From Pseudomonadota bacterium (lineage in GTDB: Bacteria; Pseudomonadota; Gammaproteobacteria; Burkholderiales; Burkholderiaceae): a stretch of 14,627 nucleotides of DNA. Where the stretch lies: assembly GCA_021778935.1 (NCBI GenBank), contig JAJYBQ010000029.1, forward strand, positions 1 through 14,627, written 5' to 3'. Of this stretch, positions 8,626 to 13,651 are shown piece after piece. The position numbers were made by a program, and so were the translations under genes. How positions within the stretch are numbered: position 1 is the first letter of the stretch; each line of letters begins with the position of its first letter. The notes under the pieces were generated by a model. It was given only the letters and a program-made list of their open reading frames with translations. It was not told the origin of the DNA and did no database searches.

Positions 8626-8668
8626 TTCCGGCCCTCCGCCGGAAGGAAACGCGCGGCATACACCGCGC
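8626..8668 (-). promoter_or_regulatory. Two hairpins next to the btuB ribosome-binding site
   Basis: TTCCGGC (8626-8632) pairs with GCCGGAA (8638-8644), a 7-bp stem with a 5-nt loop that ends exactly where the CTGGAG ribosome-binding site (8620-8625) begins. GCGCGG (8651-8656) pairs with CCGCGC (8663-8668) around a 6-nt loop. With the terminator-like hairpin at 8671-8699 they fill the stretch between riboswitch and start codon and may form its expression platform. The pairing is plain; the regulatory role is inferred. Confidence 0.5.
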
Positions 8669-8670
8669 AC

Positions 8671-8699
8671 AAAAGCCGCGCCGACGGTCGGACGCGCGG
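8671..8699 (-). terminator. Candidate riboswitch-controlled terminator in the btuB leader
   Basis: On the minus strand CCGCGC (8699-8694) pairs with GCGCGG (8681-8676), enclosing a smaller CGA/TCG pairing, and is followed by C and four T (8674-8671). It lies 11 nt after the end of the cobalamin riboswitch, where premature termination would be expected. The T-run is short, so control at translation is also possible. Confidence 0.45.
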
Positions 8700-8709
8700 G
8701 CCCACCCAA

Positions 8710-8960
8710 CTCGGCCGGTCTCCGGGCTGAGAGCGGGCCCGATCGCCTTCCCACGACGCCCGGAGGCATCGCAGTGGCACTGGATCGGACTTTCGGCGGC
8801 CCGGACTTCCGGACAACCGATGCTCTCGTACCGTTGCGGGGGCAGCACAGGTTGGCGCGCGGCGGATCGGCAAGCCAAACCCGAAAGGGGTTTGTTCCTT
8901 CGCCACGCGCGACTGTTTCCCGTTTCCCCTCCGCCGGCAAAACCGACGGAAGGCACCGAG
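8710..8960 (-). promoter_or_regulatory. Cobalamin riboswitch upstream of btuB
   Basis: The minus strand shows the conserved elements in the right order. P1 arms CTCGG (8960-8956) and CCGAG (8714-8710) enclose: GGTGCC and then GGGAAAC near the 5' end, CCCCGCAACGGTA (8841-8829), GCCACTGCG (8778-8770), GGGAAGGCGA (8752-8743), and the B12 box AGCCCGGAGACCGGCC (8728-8713). This is the adenosylcobalamin-type aptamer that represses B12 uptake genes when the cofactor binds. It lies 97 nt before the btuB start and should control btuB, btuC and btuD together. At about 250 nt it is somewhat long, because of an insert between the GGGAAAC and CCCCGC elements. The promoter should lie at about 8970-9020; an AT-rich CAATAT there is a weak -10 candidate. 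Confidence 0.95.
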
Positions 8961-9048
8961 GAGGCATATTGCAAACGCGACGATCGAAAAACCGTACGCG
9001 GATTGCGGCGCCGATTCTATCAGCGGGCGCTCTGCTACCATCCGCGCC

Positions 9049-9252
9049 ATGCTGGAACCGCTCGACGCACTCACCAACCGGGTCAACGAACTGGTGGCAC
9101 TCGTGCGCCATCTGCGGGAGGAAAACCACCAGCTTCGGACGCAGGTTGCCAATGCCCAGGCGGAGGCAAGCGCGTTGCGGGAACGCATGGCTGCTGCCAG
9201 CCAGCGGCTGGACTCCCTCCTCTCGCGTTTGCCGCAATCGGATGAGGCCTGA
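9049..9252 (+). CDS. zapB: Small coiled-coil protein, ZapB-like
   Basis: This 67-residue protein is almost entirely a predicted coiled coil: LDALTNRVNELVALVRHLREENHQLRTQ continues with Ala, Glu and Arg heptads to the end, with no membrane segment or cysteine. It matches the short family annotated as a cell-division ZapB-like protein that precedes zapA in many beta- and gammaproteobacteria. ZapB-type proteins bind ZapA and link the Z-ring to the chromosome terminus; this role is inferred from position and coiled coil. The stop lies 3 nt before the zapA ATG, so the two form an operon. The upstream region 8961-9048 is shared with the divergent btuB promoter; TACCAT at 9036-9041 is a possible -10, which would leave only a very short leader. 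Confidence 0.82.
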   Translation: MLEPLDALTNRVNELVALVRHLREENHQLRTQVANAQAEASALRERMAAASQRLDSLLSRLPQSDEA

Positions 9253-9255
9253 CGC

Positions 9256-9555
9256 ATGGAACAGATCAGTCTCACCATCCTGGACCGGGAGTATCGGGTT
9301 GCCTGCCGCCCGGAGGAGCGCAGCGAGTTGCTTGCTTGCGCGCACTACGTCGACCAGAAGATGTCGGCGATTCGGGAAAGCGGGAAAGTCCTCGGGCTCG
9401 ACCGGATCGCCGTATTGGCCGCCTTGCAGATCGCGCAGGAATTGTTCAGTGCCAAAGGAACCGATGGGACATCCCTGACAGACGTCCGGCACCGCCTGCG
9501 CGAACTGACCGCACTCGCGGATGAAGTGCTCGCGCCGCAGGAAAAACTGTTCTGA
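9256..9555 (+). CDS. zapA: Cell division protein ZapA
   Basis: ZapA binds FtsZ in the cytoplasm and bundles protofilaments at the division site. The 99-residue product has the typical length and layout: an N-terminal beta segment with EQISLTILDREYRVACRPEE, matching the conserved start of the family, then SELLACAHYVDQKMSAIRESGK, DRIAVLAALQIAQELF and a C-terminal helix DVRHRLRELTALADEVLAPQEKLF that forms the tetramer coiled coil. It follows the zapB-like gene by 3 nt and is followed by the 6S RNA gene, a linkage known across proteobacteria. Confidence 0.94.
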   Translation: MEQISLTILDREYRVACRPEERSELLACAHYVDQKMSAIRESGKVLGLDRIAVLAALQIAQELFSAKGTDGTSLTDVRHRLRELTALADEVLAPQEKLF

Positions 9556-9581
9556 ATCGCCGCCGCAGCCGCGGCAACCGG

Positions 9582-9587
9582 TACAAT
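9582..9587 (+). promoter_or_regulatory. -10 element of the 6S RNA promoter
   Basis: TACAAT ends 7 nt before the expected first base of the 6S RNA, the correct spacing for a sigma70 start. No recognisable -35 lies 16-18 bp upstream, where the sequence is only GC-rich. The RNA may also be processed from a zapA read-through transcript. Confidence 0.6.
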
Positions 9588-9594
9588 CGGGGCT

Positions 9595-9768
9595 CCCTGC
9601 GGTGCGCGCGCAAAGGCTGTTATGTTCCTTGAACCAATGCGCTTTGCGCTCGGTCACCGGGCTCGCGTCGCGGTGCGGTCGGCACGCGTTTGCTGAACCT
9701 AAACGGCGCGGACGGCGACCACCCTGGACCCTCGGTTCAGGATGAGCAGCCGGGCGGCACCCGCGGGG
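9595..9768 (+). ncRNA. ssrS: 6S RNA
   Basis: 6S RNA binds sigma70-RNA polymerase by imitating an open promoter and lowers transcription in stationary phase. The evidence is structural and positional. CCCTGCGG at 9595-9602 pairs with CCGCGGGG at 9761-9768, and after a one-base bulge three more pairs form (UGC with GCA), closing a long hairpin of about 174 nt. Inside are the expected opposed strands of the central bubble, with TTCCTTGAACC (about 9625-9635) on the 5' side and GGTTCAG (9734-9740) on the 3' side; CTTGAACC also occurs in E. coli 6S RNA. The apical part (about 9645-9700) is GC-rich. The site directly downstream of zapA is the classic place for ssrS. The ends are estimated to within a few bases. 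Confidence 0.85.
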
Positions 9769-9784
9769 CCCTTTGCCTTTGATC

Positions 9785-10285
9785 ATGCGTTACTGGCTGA
9801 TGAAATCCGAACCCGGCGAGTGCTCGATCGACGATGCGCTCGCCGCACCCGGCGCGACGGTCCCCTGGACCGGGGTACGCAACTACCAGGCTCGCAATTT
9901 CATGCGTGACGCAATGCACCCCGGAGACGGGGTGCTCTTCTATCACTCCGGCTGCGTGCCGCCGGGGATCGCCGGCATTGCGGAAATCGCCGGCCCGCCC
10001 TATGCGGATCCGACCCAGTTCGATCCGGCCGGCAAGTATTACGACCCGTCGTCCCGGCCGGAATCGCCGCGCTGGATCCTGGTCGATGTGCGCGCGCTGC
10101 GCAAGACCCGACTCCTGCCGATCGGCGAACTGCGCGCGCACCCGGAACTGGCGCGGATGGCGATCCTGCAGCGCGGAAACCGGCTATCCATCACCCCCGT
10201 TGCCACGGAGGAGTGGCGCTTCATCGCGGACCTGATCGACGCATCCGCACCGAAAGCCGCTACGGCGGCGTCCTGTCAAGCCTGA
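9785..10285 (+). CDS. EVE-domain (PUA-like) protein
   Basis: The 166-residue product is a single EVE domain, a PUA-superfamily fold thought to recognise modified nucleotides; the cellular role of bacterial stand-alone members is not settled. It begins MRYWLMKSEP, the conserved N-terminus, followed by the hallmark WTGVRNYQARNFMRD, then GDGVLFYHSGCVPPGIAGIAEI, DPTQFDPAGKYYDP, and WILVDVRALRKTRLLPIGELRAHPELARMAILQRGNRLSITPV, the full set of family motifs also seen in eukaryotic THYN1. I start at ATG 9785; upstream TTG codons in frame would push into the 6S RNA. It sits 16 nt after the 6S RNA. The stop codon lies within a perfect 9-bp inverted repeat (10270-10291). Confidence 0.92.
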   Translation: MRYWLMKSEPGECSIDDALAAPGATVPWTGVRNYQARNFMRDAMHPGDGVLFYHSGCVPPGIAGIAEIAGPPYADPTQFDPAGKYYDPSSRPESPRWILVDVRALRKTRLLPIGELRAHPELARMAILQRGNRLSITPVATEEWRFIADLIDASAPKAATAASCQA

Positions 10286-10291
10286 CAGGAC
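10270..10291. promoter_or_regulatory. Perfect 9-bp inverted repeat: operator or terminator
   Basis: GTCCTGTCA (10270-10278) and TGACAGGAC (10283-10291) are exact reverse complements separated by AGCC. The inner part TGTCA-N4-TGACA has the 5-4-5 layout of FNR-type binding sites. It lies about 111 bp before the CRP/FNR-family gene and overlaps the EVE gene's stop codon. No T-run follows, which argues against a classical terminator. It may be an operator for the regulator itself, or a hairpin that ends the EVE transcript. Confidence 0.5.
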
Positions 10292-10402
10292 CGATTCCGT
10301 CCTGCCGCGCTGCGGGGTAACGTCGCCGCGCGGCGCGAAACGCCCGGCGCAGCACCGCATTCCCGTTTCCTCGGAGGCCCCTTCCCGCGACGATCGGACG
10401 CC

Positions 10403-11065
10403 ATGCCCCGCCCCCCGGAACCCACGCTCGACGCCTTCTCCGATCCCATCGTCCGCGCACTGGCCGCGCAAGGTCGAATCCGCGATTTCCCCGTCGGCGC
10501 CCTCGTGCACCGCGAGGGCGACCCGGCCGAATCGCTGTTCCTGATCCTCGGCGGAGAAATCCAGGGATACGTCTCCGATTCGCAAGGGCGCGAGATGGTC
10601 CTGGATCGCTACGGTCCGGCAGAAGTCGTCGGCGAGATGGCGCTGGGAGCAGCCCTGGGAATGGCGGGTTGCGACCGCCATCGATACTCCGCATGCGCGC
10701 GCACGGCCGCCGTGTGCGTGGTCATCGATCGAAATCCGCTCGACGCCGCCCTGCGCGCACACCCCGGGATCCTGCGGCGGATGATCGGGATCCTGACGCT
10801 TCGCCATGGCGATATCGTCGACAGCGTGCGACGGCTCGCGCTGGTCGACGTGTACGGGCGCGTGCGCCAGTTGTTGATCCACCTCGAGACCGCAGGCGCC
10901 ACGGACCCGCCCCGCGAACGACTGACGCACCAGGATATCGCCAACCGGGTCGGCGCATCACGCGACATGGTTGGACGGGTATTGCGGGATCTGCTGGCTG
11001 GCGGATACATCGCCGTCGAGGACCGGCAGTTCCGGATCCTCCGTACGCTGCCTACGCGCTGGTAA
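10403..11065 (+). CDS. CRP/FNR-family transcription regulator
   Basis: The 220-residue product has an N-terminal cyclic-nucleotide-binding-type beta-barrel (about 15-110) and a C-terminal winged helix (about 150-215). The barrel shows [15 protein letters not shown] at 39-53 and the GEMAL motif at 77-81. In CRP the cAMP phosphate is held by Arg-Ser after this motif; here that place reads RYSA (94-97) after an enlarged loop, so cAMP binding is doubtful. It has no FNR-type N-terminal cysteine cluster. The helix-turn-helix [24 protein letters not shown] (174-197) is clear; R187, D188 and R192 correspond to CRP R180, E181 and R185. The DNA target should therefore resemble CRP half-sites. No strong ribosome-binding site precedes ATG 10403. 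The targets and the signal are unknown; it overlaps lgt tail to tail by 14 bp. Confidence 0.88.
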   Translation: MPRPPEPTLDAFSDPIVRALAAQGRIRDFPVGALVHREGDPAESLFLILGGEIQGYVSDSQGREMVLDRYGPAEVVGEMALGAALGMAGCDRHRYSACARTAAVCVVIDRNPLDAALRAHPGILRRMIGILTLRHGDIVDSVRRLALVDVYGRVRQLLIHLETAGATDPPRERLTHQDIANRVGASRDMVGRVLRDLLAGGYIAVEDRQFRILRTLPTRW

Positions 11066-11888
11066 CGGCGCGTTCCTCTTCCGACAACGGGATGGGCGGC
11101 TCGTTGACCCGCAATCGCCACACCAACAAAAGCAGGCCGGCGGCGATCATCGGCAGCGACAGCCATTGCCCCATCGACAAGTGAAATGCAAGGAATCCGA
11201 GGAAATCGTCCGGCTCCCGGGCGAATTCCGCGACGAAGCGCAATACGCCATACCCGATCAGGAACGCGGCGGAAACGACGCCGGTCGGGCGTGGCTTGCG
11301 CGAGAACAGCCAGAGGAACACAAACAAGGTCACCCCTTCGAGCGCAAATTGATAGAGCTGCGACGGATGGCGCGGAATGTTGTCGTGGGCCCGGGGGAAC
11401 ACCATTGCCCACGGCCAGACGTGGGGATCCGCCGGCCGGCCCCACAACTCGCCGTTGATGAAATTCCCCAGCCGCCCGAATGCCAGGCCCAACGGAATCA
11501 TCGGCACCGAAAAATCGGCGATCTGAAACAGGCTCTTGCCCCGCGAACGCGCGAACAGCCACAGCACCAGGGTTACGCCAAGGATGCCGCCGTGCGAAGC
11601 CATGCCGCCCTTCCACGGCTCGAAGATCTCGACCGGATTGGCCAAGTAGTAGCTCGGCCGATAGAAAAGCACATACCCCAGGCGGCCGCCGAGAATGACG
11701 CCGAACACGCCCCAGAAGAGCAGATCCTCGACATCGCGCTCCGACATGCCCCGCCAGGTTTCGCGGGCACGTCGACGTCCCAGCGTGAGATACGCGATGA
11801 AGCCCAGCAGATACATCAGGCCGTACCAGCGTACTGGAAGCGGGCCGATATGAAAGGCGACGGGATCGAATTGGGGAGCGACGAGCAT
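11052..11888 (-). CDS. lgt: Prolipoprotein diacylglyceryl transferase Lgt
   Basis: Lgt moves the diacylglyceryl group of phosphatidylglycerol to the lipobox cysteine of prolipoproteins in the inner membrane, the first step of lipoprotein maturation. The 278-residue product has several hydrophobic segments consistent with seven membrane helices. Key motifs are present: [12 protein letters not shown] near the N-terminus, MASHGG at 96-101 (H99), the Lgt signature [14 protein letters not shown] at 138-151, and [12 protein letters not shown] in the C-terminal third with the arginines known to be essential in the family. I start at ATG 11888, which gives the conserved N-terminus [17 protein letters not shown]; the open frame upstream lacks family similarity. 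BamE in this window is one expected substrate. The last 14 bp overlap the convergent regulator gene. Confidence 0.97.
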   Translation of the reverse strand: MLVAPQFDPVAFHIGPLPVRWYGLMYLLGFIAYLTLGRRRARETWRGMSERDVEDLLFWGVFGVILGGRLGYVLFYRPSYYLANPVEIFEPWKGGMASHGGILGVTLVLWLFARSRGKSLFQIADFSVPMIPLGLAFGRLGNFINGELWGRPADPHVWPWAMVFPRAHDNIPRHPSQLYQFALEGVTLFVFLWLFSRKPRPTGVVSAAFLIGYGVLRFVAEFAREPDDFLGFLAFHLSMGQWLSLPMIAAGLLLLVWRLRVNEPPIPLSEEERAVTSA

Positions 11889-11925
11889 GGCGGGGTGCCT
11901 GGGGAGTGGCGACGACAACCGGCGG

Positions 11926-11931
11926 ATTGTA
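11926..11931 (-). promoter_or_regulatory. Probable -10 element for lgt
   Basis: TACAAT on the minus strand, 37 bp upstream of the lgt start, is a good sigma70 -10 and would give a leader of about 30 nt. The -35 region holds only a weak TTGCCC at too short a spacing, so the promoter may be weak or activator-dependent. Confidence 0.4.
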
Positions 11932-12118
11932 GTGGTTCGCCGACGGGGCAAGGGACCGAGGACGCACAGCCTGGCCGCCCGGCATCACGCCGGCCGGAGT
12001 AAGGTTTCGCCTGGCGCGAAGTTCCCCGATCATCCCGCGGAGTGCACGCCAAGATGAAATCAGCCCGTATCGCGGTGCCGGGAACCGGATTCGCCGGGAG
12101 ACATCCTGGGACGATGTG
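11932..12118. other. Intergenic stretch with no gene seen
   Basis: This part of the 367-bp gap between lgt and the hemoglobin gene holds no open frame with family similarity on either strand and no tRNA-like cloverleaf. Apart from GC-rich short inverted repeats (for example around GCCGGCCGG near 11988) I see no structure. It presumably carries upstream control sequences for both divergent genes. Confidence 0.5.
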
Positions 12119-12147
12119 TTGACGAATCCTCGTTCGCCCAATAAGAT
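12119..12147 (+). promoter_or_regulatory. Sigma70 promoter of the hemoglobin-reductase operon
   Basis: TTGACG (12119-12124) and TAAGAT (12142-12147) are separated by exactly 17 bp, the best promoter match in the window. Transcription should start at about 12154, leaving a leader of about 100 nt before the hemoglobin ATG at 12256. Confidence 0.75.
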
Positions 12148-12165
12148 TCATCCGCCATGACTCTT
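12143..12165. promoter_or_regulatory. 23-bp inverted repeat resembling an NsrR operator
   Basis: AAGATTCAT (12143-12151) faces ATGACTCTT (12157-12165), whose complement reads AAGAGTCAT; the arms agree at 8 of 9 positions and the whole spans 23 bp. The NsrR consensus known from E. coli has arms AAGATGCAT in the same 23-bp layout, so the arms match it at 8 and 7 of 9 positions. The site overlaps the -10 and the start of transcription, where a repressor would block the promoter. NsrR is a nitric-oxide-sensing repressor. The repeat is seen; the regulator is inferred. Confidence 0.55.
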
Positions 12166-12243
12166 TTGAGGCGTGGTCGGCAACACCGGGGCATCGAAAT
12201 TCGACATCATCCCGGGACTCCCGGTTTCCCAAAATTTCGCTAC

Positions 12244-12249
12244 GAGGAG
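12244..12249 (+). promoter_or_regulatory. Ribosome-binding site of the hemoglobin gene
   Basis: GAGGAG lies 6 nt before the ATG at 12256 and fixes that start over the in-frame ATG at 12157, which lies within the putative operator and has no such site. Confidence 0.85.
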
Positions 12250-12255
12250 AATGGA

Positions 12256-12621
12256 ATGAGCAGTTTGTACGAGCAGTTGGGCGGTGAAGCGGCGGTCAAC
12301 GCGGCAGTGGACATTTTCTACCGCAAGGTTCTAAAAGATGACCGCATCAAGCATTTTTTCGACGGCGTTGACATGGACCGTCAGGCAGCCAAGCAGAAAG
12401 CCTTCCTCACGATGGCGTTCGGCGGTCCCAACAACTACACCGGCGAAGACATGCGGAAGGGACATGCGCACCTTGTCGCCCGCGGCTTGAACGACTCCCA
12501 CTTCGACGCCGTAGTCGAAGACCTCGGCGCGACCCTGAAGGAACTGAACGTTCCGGCCGGATTGATCGCGCAGGTGGCAGCCATCGCCGAAACCACGCGC
12601 AACGACATCCTCGGGCGCTGA
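12256..12621 (+). CDS. glbN: Group I truncated hemoglobin
   Basis: This is a 121-residue two-over-two hemoglobin. It begins SSLYEQLGGEAAVNAAVDIFY, typical of group I, and resembles cyanobacterial GlbN (Synechocystis) closely through DDRIKHFF and QKAFLTMAFGG. Haem-pocket residues can be placed by that likeness: Y22 (B10), Q43 (E7), K46 (E10), Q47 (E11) and the proximal H70 (F8) in KGHAHLV. Synechocystis GlbN has His at E10, which binds the iron as a sixth ligand; here it is Lys. The Tyr-Gln pocket is typical of proteins that bind oxygen tightly and turn NO into nitrate. The protein has no reductase domain, but the next gene 16 nt downstream encodes one. The operon has a strong promoter with an NsrR-like repeat, which fits NO defence. 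Confidence 0.95.
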   Translation: MSSLYEQLGGEAAVNAAVDIFYRKVLKDDRIKHFFDGVDMDRQAAKQKAFLTMAFGGPNNYTGEDMRKGHAHLVARGLNDSHFDAVVEDLGATLKELNVPAGLIAQVAAIAETTRNDILGR

Positions 12622-12637
12622 GCAGCAGTCCGCAACG

Positions 12638-13603
12638 ATGCCTACGATCGTTGTCGGCGGGCGGGCATACGAATGCCCGCCCGGAGCGACCCTCCTCGAA
12701 GGACTGGAAGCACACGGTGTCCCGATGCGTTCATCCTGCCGCGCCGGCAGCTGCCAGGCCTGCATGGTGCGCGCCGTGTCGGGGGAGGTTCCCGAAGCGG
12801 CGCAGGTGGGCCTGAAGGCGACGCTGCGGGCACGCAATTACCTGCTGGCCTGCATCTGTCGGCCAACCGGCGACATGGAGATCGTGACCGATGACGACGC
12901 GATCACGCGCGTACCGGCCGAGGTCGTGGAGATCGGCGAGCTGACGCCCGACGTCATGTCGATCCGACTGCGGCCAGAAGGACCCTACGAATACCGGGCG
13001 GGGCAGTTCCTGCGCCTGTACCGGGACGAACAGACTTCGCGCTGCTATTCGCTTGCCAGCGTACGCGAACTGGATCGCGATATCGAGCTGCACGTCACCC
13101 GCGTGCCGCAAGGACAGGTCAGCGCCTGGATCCACGAATCCGCCCATCTCGGTCAGACCATGACGATCTCCGAAGCCACCGGAAACTGCTTCTATGTTCC
13201 CGGAAATCCGGAGCAGCGGATCCTGCTGGTCGGCACCGGCTCCGGGCTGGGTTCCCTGCTGGGTATCGTCCGCGATGCCCTGCGACAGGGGCACACCGGA
13301 CCGATCCGGCTCTACCATGGCACCCTGCGCCGCGACGGGATCTATGGCGCCGATCGGATCGCGCCGCTCGCACACGATCACCCCAATCTGCACTACGTTC
13401 CCTGCGTGTTGCGTGAAGAAGCGCCGCCGGGAGGGTCGCAGGGCAGCGTGGTGCAGGTCGCCCTGGCGCAGAACCCCGATCTCTCGGGCTGGCGCGTGTT
13501 CCTGTGCGGCGATGCGAATCTCGTTGCTGGCGCCAAGCGAGAGGCGTTTCTCGCGGGGGCATCGATGGACGCGATCCACGCCGACCCGTTCCTTCCGTCC
13601 TGA
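12638..13603 (+). CDS. [2Fe-2S] ferredoxin-flavin-NAD(P)H reductase fusion
   Basis: The 321-residue product joins a plant-type ferredoxin domain (about 1-85) to a ferredoxin-NADP reductase-type module (about 90-315), the layout of electron-transfer components of oxygenases. Cluster ligands are C34, C39, C42 and C72, in CRAGSCQAC and LLACIC. The flavin motif RCYS is at 135-138. The nicotinamide-binding loop GTGSGLG is at 199-205, and the C-terminal FLCGDANLV is near 288-296. It should pass electrons from NAD(P)H through FAD and the cluster to a partner protein. The only candidate here is the truncated hemoglobin encoded 16 nt upstream; no oxygenase subunit is nearby. Families such as phenol or methane monooxygenase reductases and CDP-6-deoxyglucoseen reductases share this layout, so a database name of that kind need not give the true function. 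Confidence 0.9.
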   Translation: MPTIVVGGRAYECPPGATLLEGLEAHGVPMRSSCRAGSCQACMVRAVSGEVPEAAQVGLKATLRARNYLLACICRPTGDMEIVTDDDAITRVPAEVVEIGELTPDVMSIRLRPEGPYEYRAGQFLRLYRDEQTSRCYSLASVRELDRDIELHVTRVPQGQVSAWIHESAHLGQTMTISEATGNCFYVPGNPEQRILLVGTGSGLGSLLGIVRDALRQGHTGPIRLYHGTLRRDGIYGADRIAPLAHDHPNLHYVPCVLREEAPPGGSQGSVVQVALAQNPDLSGWRVFLCGDANLVAGAKREAFLAGASMDAIHADPFLPS

Positions 13604-13609
13604 CCGCAT

Positions 13610-13637
13610 CCCCCTCCCGCCTCGGCGGGGGCGGGGG
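13610..13637. repeat. GC-rich palindrome between convergent reductase gene and lptG
   Basis: CCCGC (13616-13620) pairs with GCGGG (13625-13629) around a 4-nt loop, and CCCCC (13610-13614) can pair with GGGGG (13633-13637) further out. It fills the 48-bp gap between two converging genes and may act as a two-way terminator, though without T-runs. On the minus strand the adjoining GAGGTGCCCCCGCCCC differs by one base from a segment after btuB. Confidence 0.5.
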
Positions 13638-13651
13638 CACCTCCGCCCCGC

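Noticed and set aside
8613..9278. N-terminal extension of the btuB frame by 222 codons
   Set aside because: It runs through the cobalamin riboswitch and the start of zapB/zapA. The ATG at 8612 has a ribosome-binding site and is followed by a normal signal peptide.
11889..12255. A gene in the 367-bp gap before the hemoglobin
   Set aside because: Open frames here are extensions of lgt or the hemoglobin frame without their own start signals or recognisable sequence; promoters and an operator explain part of the gap.
12638..13603. Naming the reductase as a monooxygenase component or a CDP-sugar reductase
   Set aside because: Domain order is shared by many families, and no oxygenase subunit or sugar gene is nearby. 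Only the generic function is supported.
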